64,000 bases of DNA from SSSZ01 sp016790965 (GTDB taxonomy: Bacteria; Pseudomonadota; Gammaproteobacteria; Burkholderiales; Rhodocyclaceae). Position numbers and translations under genes: made by a program. The notes under the pieces are model-generated. The model was not told where the DNA came from and did no database searches. It worked only from the letters and a program-made list of their open reading frames with translations. This document shows, one piece after another, positions 35,476-44,481 of the stretch; the stretch's first letter is position 1; every line of letters begins with the position of its first letter. The stretch lies in contig JAEUNZ010000049.1 in the NCBI GenBank assembly GCA_016790965.1, positions 1-64,000 on the forward strand, written 5' to 3'.

Positions 35476-36758
35476 ATGACCTCACCAAAACCCCACCTCC
35501 CTTCCGTCGACCGCCTGCTCCAGCAACTGGCCGACGCCATCGATCGCCACGGCCGCCAGCCGGTCACCGCCTGCGGCCGGTGTTCAATCTCAGCGGCACC
35601 GTGCTTCACACCAACCTGGGCCGCGCCCAACTGGCCGAGGAAGCCATCTCCCGCATGGTCGAGGCCGCCCGCGCCCCCTGCGCCCTGGAGTACGATCTCC
35701 CCAACGGCGGCCGCGGCGACCGGGACGACCTGGTGTCGCCCCTGCTGACCGAGATCGTCGCCGGTGGCGACCCGGCCATTGCCGCCACGGTGGTCAATAA
35801 CAACGCCGCTGCCGTTCTGCTGTGCCTGAACGCCTTGGCCCAAGGAAAGGAAGCCGTGGTCTCCCGCGGCGAACTGGTGGAAATCGGCGGTGCCTTCCGC
35901 ATCCCCGACGTCATGCGGCGGGCCCAGGTGCGGCTGGTGGAAATCGGCACCACCAACCGTACCCACGCCAAGGATTATGCGGAGGCCATCGGCCCCCGGA
36001 CCGCGCTCCTCATGAAGGTCCATACCAGCAATTACGCCGTCACCGGCTTCACCGCGGCGGTGCCCGAGGCCGAGGTGGCGCGCATCGCCCACGGTGCCGG
36101 CTTGCCCTTCCTGGTGGATCTGGGCAGCGGCACCCTGTGCGACTTCGCCGCCTACGGCCTGCCCGCCGAACCGACGCCCCAGCAGGCCCTGGCCGCCGGG
36201 GCGGACATCGTCACCTTTTCCGGCGACAAGCTCCTGGGCGGACCCCAGGCCGGCCTCATCGTCGGCCGCCGGGACGTGATCGCCAAGATCAAGAAGAATC
36301 CCCTGAAACGGGCGCTGCGGGTGGGCAAGACGACCCTGGCCGCCCTGGAGGCCACGCTGCGCCTCTACCGCGACCCGGACCGCCTGCGGCAACGCCTGCC
36401 CACCCTGCGCTTCCTCACCCGGCCCCAGGCCGGCATCGCTGCCGCCGGTGAACGCCTGTTGCCTGCCATGCAGGCCACCGTCGGCGCCATGGCCACCGTT
36501 ACCGTCGAACCCTGCGCCAGCCAGATCGGCAGCGGCGCCCTGCCGGTGGAGCGCCTGCCCTCGTCGGCCCTGGTACTGCGCCCAACGGCCAAACGTCCAG
36601 GCAAGGCGCTGCAGTCCCTGGAAGCGGCATTCCGTGCCCTGCCGGTACCGGTCATCGGGCACGTCCGCGACGACGCCTTCCGCCTCGACCTGCGCTGCCT
36701 CGAGCCTGCCGACGAGGCGCGCTTCCTCGAGCAGCTCGCCCATCTGGAGTTGCCGTGA
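35476..36758 (+). CDS. selA: SelA, L-seryl-tRNA(Sec) selenium transferase, with an apparent out-of-frame deletion near the 5' end
   Basis: PLP enzyme converting seryl-tRNA(Sec) to selenocysteyl-tRNA(Sec). The body is intact from RPVFNLSGTVLHTNLGRAQL (35574 on) through the PLP-lysine motif TFSGDKLLGGPQAG to the C-terminus. The expected N-terminus (LPSVDRLLQQLADAIDRHGR, from ATG 35476) lies in a different frame, and the two meet at about 35565-35571. About 45 residues usual between them are missing. The frame that carries the body is open upstream to 35409 but has no SelA-like sequence there. Either a damaged gene or an assembly error. The product would lack the N-terminal tRNA-binding/oligomer domain if read from an internal start. 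Confidence 0.85.
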
Positions 36759-37180
36759 GACAGACGATCAGTTTCGTGACTCTAGGCGTTGCCGACCTGG
36801 AGCGCAGCCGCAACTTCTACCATGCTCTCGGCTGGCGGGAATCTTCCGGCAGCCAGGCGGCGGTCGCCTTCTTCCCGGCCGGCAGCGTCGCTTTCGCACT
36901 GTTCGGGCGCGAAGCGCTGGCCGAGGATGTGGGCGTCCCGGCCAACGGAAAAGGTTTCGCTGGCTTCACCCTGGCCCACAACGTCGCCTCGGAGGAGGCG
37001 GTCGATGCCACCCTCGCCGAAGCCGTCGCGGCCGGCGGCACCCTTGTCCGGGCCGGCGAGCGCGCCCCCTGGGGAGGTTTTCGTGGCTATTTCGCGGACC
37101 CTGACGGCTTCCTGTGGGAAGTCTGTTTCAATCCCTTCTTTCACCTCGACGCCAATGGCTTCGTCCATCTACCGGAATAA
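36755..37180 (+). CDS. VOC-superfamily (glyoxalase/bleomycin-resistance-like) protein between selA and selB
   Basis: The 141-residue protein has one VOC fold pair: VTLGVADLERSRNFYHALGW at the N-terminus and RGYFADPDGFLWEVCFNP near the C-terminus, with the metal-ligand Glu of WEV. The GTG start overlaps the selA stop (GTGA), and selB begins six bases after it, so it is co-translated with the Sec genes. The substrate is unknown. A role in selenium or thiol detoxification is only a guess. Confidence 0.88.
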   Translation: MRQTISFVTLGVADLERSRNFYHALGWRESSGSQAAVAFFPAGSVAFALFGREALAEDVGVPANGKGFAGFTLAHNVASEEAVDATLAEAVAAGGTLVRAGERAPWGGFRGYFADPDGFLWEVCFNPFFHLDANGFVHLPE

Positions 37181-37186
37181 CGCACC

Positions 37187-39082
37187 ATGATCGTCGGCAC
37201 GGCCGGCCATATCGACCACGGAAAGACCACCTTGGTGAGGGCCCTCACCGGGGTGGACTGCGACCGGCTCAAGGAGGAGAAGGCCCGTGGCATCACCCTC
37301 GATCTTGGCTACGCCTACACGCCGCTCCCCGGCGGCGGCGTCCTCGGCTTCATCGACGTACCCGGCCACGAGAAACTGATCCACAACATGCTGGCCGGCG
37401 CCACCGGCATCGACTTCGCCCTGTTGGTGGTGGCCGCCGACGACGGCCCCATGCCCCAGACCCGGGAGCACCTGGAAATCGTCGAGCTACTGGGCATCCG
37501 CCAGGGGGCGGTGGCCCTGACCAAGATCGACGCCGTGGCGCCGGAACGCATCGCCGCCGCCCGGGCCGAGATTGCCGAGCTCCTCGCCCCGACCGCCCTG
37601 GCCGGCGCCCCGATTTTTCCCGTAGCCGCCACCAATGGCACCGGCATCGGCGAACTGCGCGCCCATCTCGACCACGCCGCCCGGCAACTGGGAGACCGCC
37701 AGGCGGCCGGCGGCTTCCGCCTGGCGGTGGACCGCTGCTTCACCCTGGGCGGCATCGGCACCGTGGTCACCGGCACCGCCTTCGCCGGGCAGGTCGCCGT
37801 GGGCGACAACCTCTTGTTGTCGCCCCCCGGCAAATCCGTGCGGGTGCGCAGCCTGCGCGTCCAGGACCAGTCTGCCAAATCGGGCCAGGCCGGCCAACGC
37901 GTCGCCCTCGCCCTGGCCGGCGTGGAAAAGCAGGAAGTGGCCCGTGGCATGTGGGTACTGGCGCCCCCATTACACGAGCCGGTGCGCCGCTTCGACGCCA
38001 TCCTGCGCGTGCTGCCCGGGCAGCCGCCCCTCAAGCACGGAATACCGGTACACCTTCACCTGGGCACCAGCGACGTGCCGGCCCGTGTCGCCCTACTGGA
38101 GGGCGACACCATCGCCCCCGGCAGCTGTGCCTGCGCCCACGTCCAGGCAGACCGGGACATCGGCGCCCTGGCCGGCGACCGCTTCATCCTGCGCGACGCG
38201 GGTGCACGCACCACCCTGGGCGGCGGCCAGGTGCTCGACGTCTTCCCCCCTGCCCGGCGCAAGCGCAGCCCGGAGCGCCTGGCCATGCTGGCGGCCCAGG
38301 CCGACTCCGATCCCGCAGCGGCGCTGCGCCTGGCGGCGGAGGGCCAGCCCGCCGGCGCCGACCTCGCCCGCTACGCGCTCAACTGCAATCTGGATGACAG
38401 TACCCTGTCCCGCCTGGTGGCCGCCCTGGGCCTCACCGTCATCGGCGGCACCGCCTTTGCCGCAACCCGCTGGCAGGCCCTGCAGGACCGGGCCCTTGAA
38501 GCCCTCGCCCACGAGCACGAGCGCGCCCCGGACATGCCCGGTGTCGAGCGCGATCGACTGCGCCGGCTGACCCTGCCGTCCCTGGCTCGCCCCGCCTTCG
38601 ATGCCCTGGTGGAACGGCTCCTGACCGCCGGCCGCCTGGCCCAGACCCATGCCTGGCTCCACCTGCCCGCCCACCGGGTGCAGCTCGCCGCCGCCGACCG
38701 CGACATCTGGCAGACCCTCAAGCCCCTCCTAGACGCCACCCCCTACGGACCACCCCGTGTGCGGGACGTGGCACGGGCCACCGGCATCGGCGAAGACAGC
38801 GTCCGCGCCCTCATGAAGCGCCTCTCCCGCATGGGCGAGACCTACCCCGTCGCCCACGACCACTACTTCACGGCTGACGCGGTGGCCGACCTTGCCCGGC
38901 GTGTCGCCGTCCTCGCCACCCGCGACGGCGCCGCCCGCGCCGCCCCCCTGCGCGACGAAATCGGCGGCGGCCGCAAGGTGGCCATCCACATCCTCGAGTT
39001 CTTCGACCGGGTCGGCTACACTCGCCGCGTGCGCGACACCCACGTGTTGCGCGGCAGCCCCGACCAGTTCGGACAATCATGA
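37187..39082 (+). CDS. selB: SelB, selenocysteine-specific elongation factor
   Basis: GTPase that brings Sec-tRNA(Sec) to UGA codons carrying a SECIS hairpin. The 631 residues start MIVGTAGHIDHGKTTLVRAL (G1), then KARGITLDLG (switch I), DVPGHEK (G3) and TKIDAV (G4). Domains II-III follow, then four C-terminal winged helices that bind SECIS (for example VRDVARATGIGEDSVRALMK). Length matches E. coli SelB (614). The stop is four bases before the tRNA-Sec gene, so selA-VOC-selB-selC may be one transcript. Confidence 0.96.
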   Translation: MIVGTAGHIDHGKTTLVRALTGVDCDRLKEEKARGITLDLGYAYTPLPGGGVLGFIDVPGHEKLIHNMLAGATGIDFALLVVAADDGPMPQTREHLEIVELLGIRQGAVALTKIDAVAPERIAAARAEIAELLAPTALAGAPIFPVAATNGTGIGELRAHLDHAARQLGDRQAAGGFRLAVDRCFTLGGIGTVVTGTAFAGQVAVGDNLLLSPPGKSVRVRSLRVQDQSAKSGQAGQRVALALAGVEKQEVARGMWVLAPPLHEPVRRFDAILRVLPGQPPLKHGIPVHLHLGTSDVPARVALLEGDTIAPGSCACAHVQADRDIGALAGDRFILRDAGARTTLGGGQVLDVFPPARRKRSPERLAMLAAQADSDPAAALRLAAEGQPAGADLARYALNCNLDDSTLSRLVAALGLTVIGGTAFAATRWQALQDRALEALAHEHERAPDMPGVERDRLRRLTLPSLARPAFDALVERLLTAGRLAQTHAWLHLPAHRVQLAAADRDIWQTLKPLLDATPYGPPRVRDVARATGIGEDSVRALMKRLSRMGETYPVAHDHYFTADAVADLARRVAVLATRDGAARAAPLRDEIGGGRKVAIHILEFFDRVGYTRRVRDTHVLRGSPDQFGQS

Positions 39083-39086
39083 ACAA

Positions 39087-39183
39087 GGGAAGAGATCGCT
39101 CCCCGGTGGGACGGACGGTCTTCAAAACCGTCAGGGCCTGTCAAACAGGCTTGGGTAGGTTCGACTCCTGCTCTCTTCCGCCA
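39087..39183 (+). tRNA. selC: tRNA-Sec (anticodon UCA)
   Basis: 97 bases including encoded CCA. An 8-bp acceptor stem GGAAGAGA/TCTCTTCC is diagnostic of tRNA-Sec. The anticodon stem GACGG(T)/(A)CCGTC holds the loop CTTCAAA with UCA at 39121-39123. A long variable arm (GCCTG-TCAA-ACAGGC) and a T arm with GGTTCGACTCC follow. Located just behind selB, unlike E. coli where selC is separate. tRNA-Sec genes are classic integration sites, and the next gene downstream is a broken HipA-like gene. Confidence 0.97.
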
Positions 39184-39225
39184 GTTATCGCGCTTTTGCG
39201 ACGCTTGCACCGGCCCACCGGCCGA

Positions 39226-40576
39226 TCAGTCGCCGAGCCGTGAAATCCGCTCTGCTGCCACTTCGAGGTGGCGCATCAGTCCATCGATGCAGGGCGAAAA
39301 CCTCGGGCTGAACCCTTCCGCGCCAAACAAAGCCGCGCAGTACTGATTGGCCAGGACAAGCGCATCACGCCACTCCCGAGCGCGAACGCTCCCATGGAGA
39401 ATCGTTTGCGGCAGACTGTCGCTCATTGCGCCGCTACTGCGCGGCGCGAAACCCATGGGCGACATGTCGTAGCAGGGGGCCAGGTCGTAGGGCCGTCCAC
39501 CCGTATCGGTCATGAAACACAGGTTGCCGAAGTGCGTGTCGGAATTGCCGATCAGCGACCCGAAGGCCCACAACCGGGAGGCGCCCACCGCCGCTTCCGG
39601 GTAAATGGCCTTTTCACTAACTAGCCGACGCGCCGCCGCCGGCCACGGACCAGTACCCAGGCCGACAAATTCGGCATCGACCGCCAGCAGCGAAAACAGG
39701 GCACGGCGCCCCCTGACGCCAACCCGGTCGAAGCGCTCGACTTCGAGGAAGCGTTGGCCGCCATGGTCGTGCCCCCAGCTGGCTGCCGCCGGCACCCCCG
39801 CGGCGCGCAAAGTCTGCAATGCAAGATATTCTGCCAGCAGCAAATCCCGCCACCGCTCCGAAATGCTGGTATCGACCGGATCGCTGAACTTGACGATCAC
39901 ATGCCGCGGACCATGCTCGGTCTTAGCGTAGGGAGTGAACTTGGGCTGCTCGCCACCGGCGGACGAACCGGGAACCTCCCCGTTGGCGGCTTCGGCTGCC
40001 AGCGCTATGTACGACAGCGGCTTTTCCACCCGGGAGACAAGCGACGGATCGTCAACGCTGGTAAACCGTGCCCGGGCGAGGTTGCCCAGCAGCAGGTTGC
40101 CGATCAGATCGTGCCCATGGGCAAGCAGCGCACGGACGGCATCCGAGTCGCTCCAACGGTTCACATCAGTGGGAAGAGCGAGCGCCTCACCGTGGCGCGC
40201 TGCATAAGCGCGACCGAGATAGCCCTGGGGCTTCATATGGATGGAGCCACCAGGGCAGACCTTCGCTGTAGACGGCCTCGCCACTCGTGCGGAACATCAC
40301 ATAACCCTCGGGACGTACGGGCACCAACTCGCCGATGTGACTGATCAGGCCATCCGCATCGACGCGATATACGGGGAGGTCGCCGAAGCCGCGGTTGCGG
40401 TCCCGCAGGGCATATTGAATAGATCGCGCTGCTCCCAGACGGACCACGTCATCGCCCAAAGCCGCCAATGCACGGGAAGTCGTTGGCTGGCTAACACCAA
40501 TATTATCAACAAGTTGCTTCGCTGGAGTCGGACCAGAGGACAACTGTTGTCGAATCGCCTCCGCGTACTTTGACAT
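39226..40576 (-). pseudogene. YjjJ/HipA-family kinase gene with a frameshift
   Basis: The N-terminal part (MSKYAEAIRQQL, 40576 to about 40237) has a winged-helix domain (VSQPTTSRALAALGDDVVRL) and the start of the HipA N-lobe, ending EGLPWWLH. The rest (MKPQGYLGRAYAARHG to the stop at 39226) is in another frame. It has the kinase core: HVIVKFSDP, LEVERFDRVG, GNSDTHFGNL and YDLAPCYDMSP. E. coli YjjJ is one protein of this plan. One base too many near 40236-40245 explains the break. Possibly real decay next to selC, or a sequence error. The downstream part could still be made alone. Confidence 0.8.
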
Positions 40577-41060
40577 CGCGTGTGAATGGATATGTGAATG
40601 AATAAATGAATTGATACTCGGAAATGGGCCTGGAACCCGAGCCGTTTGCCAGGGCATCAGGGTCGGCAGTCCCGCAGATCAGACGGTGCTTGACCCGGGC
40701 CGGCATTCCCGCTCCCCTCCAGGGCACGACCATCGCTGCAGGGGCCGAAGCGCCCTGCACAGTGCGACTGACCGTAGTTCTTTCGGATGAAAGCCCTCTG
40801 ACCAGAAGACCTGACAAGTTGGATGTTCGGTGCCAGGGGGTTTGCGCTTCTTATTGCCCTTACGTGGCCTAAGGCCATGAATATTGGCGTTTTCGAATAT
40901 CTGGCATGGCTTATGCACTAGAACAGTGCTCGCCTGAGCCCGGTGGCCCGTCGATCACGAAGGCGTGACGCAGCGGCACCGCCGGCAAGGCCTGAACAAG
41001 AACATTCCCCCCGACAGAGAGGGCGCCGGACCACCGGCCGCACAAAAAAAGGGGGAAACG
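40577..41060 (+). other. Upstream region of the hyb operon
   Basis: 484 bp without a supported gene. Holds the sigma-54 promoter at 40902-40917 and, 25 bp before it, the dyad TGGCCTAAGGCCA (40865-40877). The stretch 40580-40625 is AT-rich and probably contains the promoter of the minus-strand HipA-like gene. The remaining short frames have no ribosome-binding site or similarity. Confidence 0.5.
40902..40917 (+). promoter_or_regulatory. Sigma-54 (-24/-12) promoter of the hyb operon
   Basis: TGGCATGGCTTATGCA matches the consensus TGGCACGnnnnTTGCA at 14 of 16 positions, with GG and GC exactly spaced. It lies about 145 bp upstream of hybO on the same strand. HoxA, the NtrC-type activator at 20445, is the likely partner, giving H2-responsive control (inference). 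Confidence 0.65.
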
Positions 41061-42233
41061 ATGGCAAACCAGAATCTGATCGCGCTGGAGACGGACGCGC
41101 GCATCGACGCCGCAGCGGCGCGGCTTTCCATGACGCGGCGAGAATTCCTGCAATTCTGCGCTGCGCTGTCCAGCGGCCTGGGACTATCCCAGGGCGCCGA
41201 TGCAGCCGTGGCCGAGGCGGTGGCGACCAAGCCGCGGCCCAGCGTCATCTGGCTGCATTTCCAGGAATGCACCGGCTGCTCGGAATCCATGTTGCGGGCC
41301 GAGCACCCTACGCTGGAAAAGCTCATCCTCGACGTCATTTCACTCGACTACCACGAGACCCTTTTCGCCGCCGCTGGCCATCAAGTGGAAGCAGCGCGCC
41401 ATGCGGCCATGGAGGCCAACAAGGGCAAATACGTCCTCGTCATCGAGGGGGCCATTCCGACCAAGGACAACGGTGTCTACTGCAAGATCGGCGGCAAGAC
41501 GGCCATCGAGTTGACCAAGGAATGCGCCGAACACGCCGCGGCGGTAATCGCCATCGGCTCCTGCGCCTCCTGGGGCGGCATGCCTTCCACCGACCCCAAT
41601 CCGACCGGCGCCTCCGGCGTCGCCAAGGTGCTGGGCAAGCCGGTGGTGACCATTCCAGGCTGTCCGCCCAATCCGTACAACTTCCTGTCGACGGTGGTGC
41701 ACTTCCTGACCTTCGGCAGCCTGCCGGCGGTGGATCAGTTGGGCCGGCCCAAGTTCGCCTATTCCCGCCTCATCCATGAAAACTGCGAGCGTCGTGCCCA
41801 CTTCGACGCCGGTCGTTTCGCCATGGAATTCGGCGACGATGGGCACCGGAAGGGCTACTGCCTGTACAAGCTGGGCTGCAAGGGGCCGGAGACCTACGCC
41901 AACTGCTCGGTCATCCTGTTCGGCGACGCCGGTGCCGGCACCTGGCCGGTGGCCTGCGGCCATCCCTGCATCGGCTGTACCGAGCAGGGGGTGGGCTTCC
42001 AGAAACCCATCCACATGGTGGCCAAGATGAAGAACATCGAGCCCAGCGTCTATCTGCCGCGCATCTCGGAGCAGAAGGGCGTCGGCGCCAGCCTGGGTTC
42101 CGCCGCTGTGCTTGCGGCGGTGGCCGGTGCGGCAGCTGGTGCGGGGGCCATGGTGGCCAGGAATCTCGGCCTTTCCCACAAGGCCGAGCAGATGGAAGTG
42201 CCCAAGAAGTCCGGCGAAAAAACGGAGGTCTGA
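41061..42233 (+). CDS. hybO: Uptake [NiFe] hydrogenase small subunit (HybO type)
   Basis: The 390-residue Fe-S subunit of a periplasm-facing, membrane-bound hydrogenase like E. coli Hyd-2. The Tat signal is SMTRREFLQFCAA. Proximal-cluster ligands are in ECTGCSESML and IGSCASWGGM. The Gly residues in CTGC and SWGG mean the two extra Cys of oxygen-tolerant enzymes are absent. Distal and medial ligands include HENCERRAHFDAG, GCKGPETYANC and CIGCTEQGVGF. A C-terminal helix (LAAVAGAAAGAGAMVARNLG) anchors it. GGGGGAAA precedes the ATG. First gene of the hyb operon. Confidence 0.95.
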   Translation: MANQNLIALETDARIDAAAARLSMTRREFLQFCAALSSGLGLSQGADAAVAEAVATKPRPSVIWLHFQECTGCSESMLRAEHPTLEKLILDVISLDYHETLFAAAGHQVEAARHAAMEANKGKYVLVIEGAIPTKDNGVYCKIGGKTAIELTKECAEHAAAVIAIGSCASWGGMPSTDPNPTGASGVAKVLGKPVVTIPGCPPNPYNFLSTVVHFLTFGSLPAVDQLGRPKFAYSRLIHENCERRAHFDAGRFAMEFGDDGHRKGYCLYKLGCKGPETYANCSVILFGDAGAGTWPVACGHPCIGCTEQGVGFQKPIHMVAKMKNIEPSVYLPRISEQKGVGASLGSAAVLAAVAGAAAGAGAMVARNLGLSHKAEQMEVPKKSGEKTEV

Positions 42234-42234
42234 G

Positions 42235-43290
42235 ATGACCACACGTCGCAACTTTCTCAGAAGATGCCTGGCCGGCAGTGCGGCCGCTGCCGCGACCGTG
42301 GTCCCCGACGCAGCCTCGGCCCGGGAGACGCACCAGCGACCCCCGGAAGCCATGGGCCTCCTCTACGACGCCACACTCTGCGTTGGCTGCCAGGCCTGCG
42401 TTGCCGCCTGCAAGCAGGCCAACGAGAACCCGCCCGAGTTCAACGTCATGGACCACCTGTGGGACACCCCGCTGGATACCTCGGGCCACACCTTCAACCT
42501 GATCAAAATGTACCGCCACGGCACCATGGAGGCGAAGGACACTGAAGAGAACGGCTATTCCTTCATGAAGACCTCTTGCATGCACTGTGCCGATCCCTCC
42601 TGCGTCTCGGCCTGCCCCGTGTCGGCCATGACCAAGGATCCCGAGACCGGCATCGTCGGTTACGACGCCGATGCCTGCATCGGCTGCCGCTACTGCGTCG
42701 CTGCCTGCCCCTTCGGTATTCCCAAGTACCAGTACGATTCGCCCACCGGCAAGATCGGCAAGTGCGAGCTGTGCCGCCACCGCCACAAGGAAGGCCACTA
42801 CTCGGCCTGCGCCGAGGTTTGTCCCACAGGGGCGACCCTCTTTGGCCGCACCGAGGATCTGCTGGCTGAAGCCAAGCGGCGCCTGGCGTTGAAGCCCGGC
42901 GAGTGGACCACCATTCCCCGTGGCCGCCTGCGCCACGGCCAGGAGCGGATTCTCGCCACCGGCGAGGACGGCAAGGGCGAGCGTCGCCGCCGCGGGTGGC
43001 GCGACGAGCCGGACCAGAGCTATCAGGCCCAGGTGGGCCATTACCTGCAGCACGTCTACGGTGAAACCGAGTACGGTGGCACCCAGGTCTTGAAGCTCTC
43101 GGCGGTGAATTTTCAGAAGGCCGGCATGCCCGACCTCAAGCCGACGGCCTCCGCCGCCACCTCGGAAACCATTCAGCACAGCTTGTACGGCGGGCTGATC
43201 ATGCCCATCGCCGTTCTCGGTGCCTTGGCCTTCATCGCCCGCCGCAACGTGGTGGCCGAAGACGAAGGCAAGGAAGGAGGCCAGTCATGA
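42235..43290 (+). CDS. hybA: HybA-type 16Fe ferredoxin subunit
   Basis: The 351-residue electron-transfer subunit links HybO to the membrane protein HybB. Its own Tat signal is TTRRNFLRRCLAG. Four cluster motifs are present: CVGCQACVAACK, CMHCADPSCVSAC, CIGCRYCVAAC and CELCRHRHKEGHYSACAEVC. A C-terminal hydrophobic helix (GGLIMPIAVLGALAFIA) follows. Starts one base after the hybO stop codon (TGAG-ATG) and overlaps hybB. The gene order hybO-A-B-C matches E. coli Hyd-2. Confidence 0.94.
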   Translation: MTTRRNFLRRCLAGSAAAAATVVPDAASARETHQRPPEAMGLLYDATLCVGCQACVAACKQANENPPEFNVMDHLWDTPLDTSGHTFNLIKMYRHGTMEAKDTEENGYSFMKTSCMHCADPSCVSACPVSAMTKDPETGIVGYDADACIGCRYCVAACPFGIPKYQYDSPTGKIGKCELCRHRHKEGHYSACAEVCPTGATLFGRTEDLLAEAKRRLALKPGEWTTIPRGRLRHGQERILATGEDGKGERRRRGWRDEPDQSYQAQVGHYLQHVYGETEYGGTQVLKLSAVNFQKAGMPDLKPTASAATSETIQHSLYGGLIMPIAVLGALAFIARRNVVAEDEGKEGGQS

Positions 43291-44459
43291 GCGCCCATCG
43301 TCACGCAGCACCCGCCCCGGTGGGAGGCAGCCTGCTCAATCCGGCGACCTTTGTGTGCGGCATCCTGGTACTGGCCATGCTGGCCGTTCTGGTGACCCGC
43401 TTTCTATTCGGTCTCGGTGCGGTCACCAATCTGAATGACGGCTACCCCTGGGGCATCTGGGTGGTGGTGGACGTCATCATCGGTTCCGCCTTCGCGTGCG
43501 GTGGCTTTTCCGTGGCCATGCTGGTCTATATCTTCAACAAGGGCCACTATCACCCGCTGGTGCGGCCAGCCCTGCTGGCCAGTCTCTTCGGCTATACCCT
43601 GGCCGGCGTGGGGGTCATCTTCGATTTGGGGCGCTACTGGAACTTCTGGCACATCTTCTGGCCAGGCTACGCCAATCCCAATTCGGTGATGTTCGAGGTG
43701 GCCGTGTGCATCTCGGCCTACATCCTGGTGATGTGGATCGAGTTCTCGCCGGCGTTCCTCGAGCACTGGGGCATGAAAGATGCCCGCAAGAAGCTGGACA
43801 AGGTGCTCTTCTTCGTGATCGCCCTCGGCACCCTGCTGCCCATGATGCACCAGTCTTCCCTGGGGACGCTGCTGGTGGTGATGGGGCCCCAGGTGAATCC
43901 GCTGTGGCAGACACCGATCGTGCCCCTGCTCTACCTGCTGACGGCCATCGCCATAGGCTACGGCGTGGTGCTGTTCGAATCCTGTGTGGCCTCTTCCGCC
44001 TATCGCCGGGAGATCGAGATCCACCTGTTGGAGCCCATGGCCAAAGTCATGCTCGGCGTGCTCGCCATCTTTCTGATGGTGCGGGTCGGAGATCTGGTGG
44101 TGCGTGGTGCTCTTGGTAACGCCCTCCGGCCGAGCCTCGAGGCCTTTGTCTTCTGGATAGAGAACCTCGCTTTCGTCGCCCCCTTCTTTCTCGTCGGCTC
44201 GGCAACCACCCGGCGCAATCCGGCCCGGCTCTTCCTCGCCGGGGTGGCCATCATGGTGGGCGGCATCTTCCTGCGCATCAATGGCTTCCTCATCGGCTAC
44301 GACACCGGCCTCGGCGTCGATACGGGCTGGAACTACTTCCCGTCTATCGCCGAGATGATCGTCACCGCCGGCATGTTCGCGCTCGAGGTCCTCGGTTACA
44401 TCGTCATCACCCGCCGCTTCCCGGTGCTGCCCCGCGAGGGCGGTGCCGCGGCCCACTGA
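43287..44459 (+). CDS. hybB: HybB, NrfD/PsrC-like membrane subunit of hydrogenase
   Basis: The 390-residue integral membrane protein has about ten hydrophobic segments and replaces the cytochrome b of other uptake hydrogenases. It reduces quinone and, in E. coli Hyd-2, can couple to the proton gradient. It starts MSAHRHAAPAPVGG and shows YPWGIWVVVDVIIGSAFACG and RINGFLIGYDTG, typical of the family. The ATGA overlap with hybA is preserved. Confidence 0.93.
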   Translation: MSAHRHAAPAPVGGSLLNPATFVCGILVLAMLAVLVTRFLFGLGAVTNLNDGYPWGIWVVVDVIIGSAFACGGFSVAMLVYIFNKGHYHPLVRPALLASLFGYTLAGVGVIFDLGRYWNFWHIFWPGYANPNSVMFEVAVCISAYILVMWIEFSPAFLEHWGMKDARKKLDKVLFFVIALGTLLPMMHQSSLGTLLVVMGPQVNPLWQTPIVPLLYLLTAIAIGYGVVLFESCVASSAYRREIEIHLLEPMAKVMLGVLAIFLMVRVGDLVVRGALGNALRPSLEAFVFWIENLAFVAPFFLVGSATTRRNPARLFLAGVAIMVGGIFLRINGFLIGYDTGLGVDTGWNYFPSIAEMIVTAGMFALEVLGYIVITRRFPVLPREGGAAAH

Positions 44460-44481
44460 TTTCCAGGCTTAGGAGATATCC

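Noticed and set aside
39087..41060. Integrated element bounded by a duplicate of the tRNA-Sec 3' end
   Set aside because: No second copy of the tRNA 3' sequence was found by eye in the window, and there is no integrase gene.
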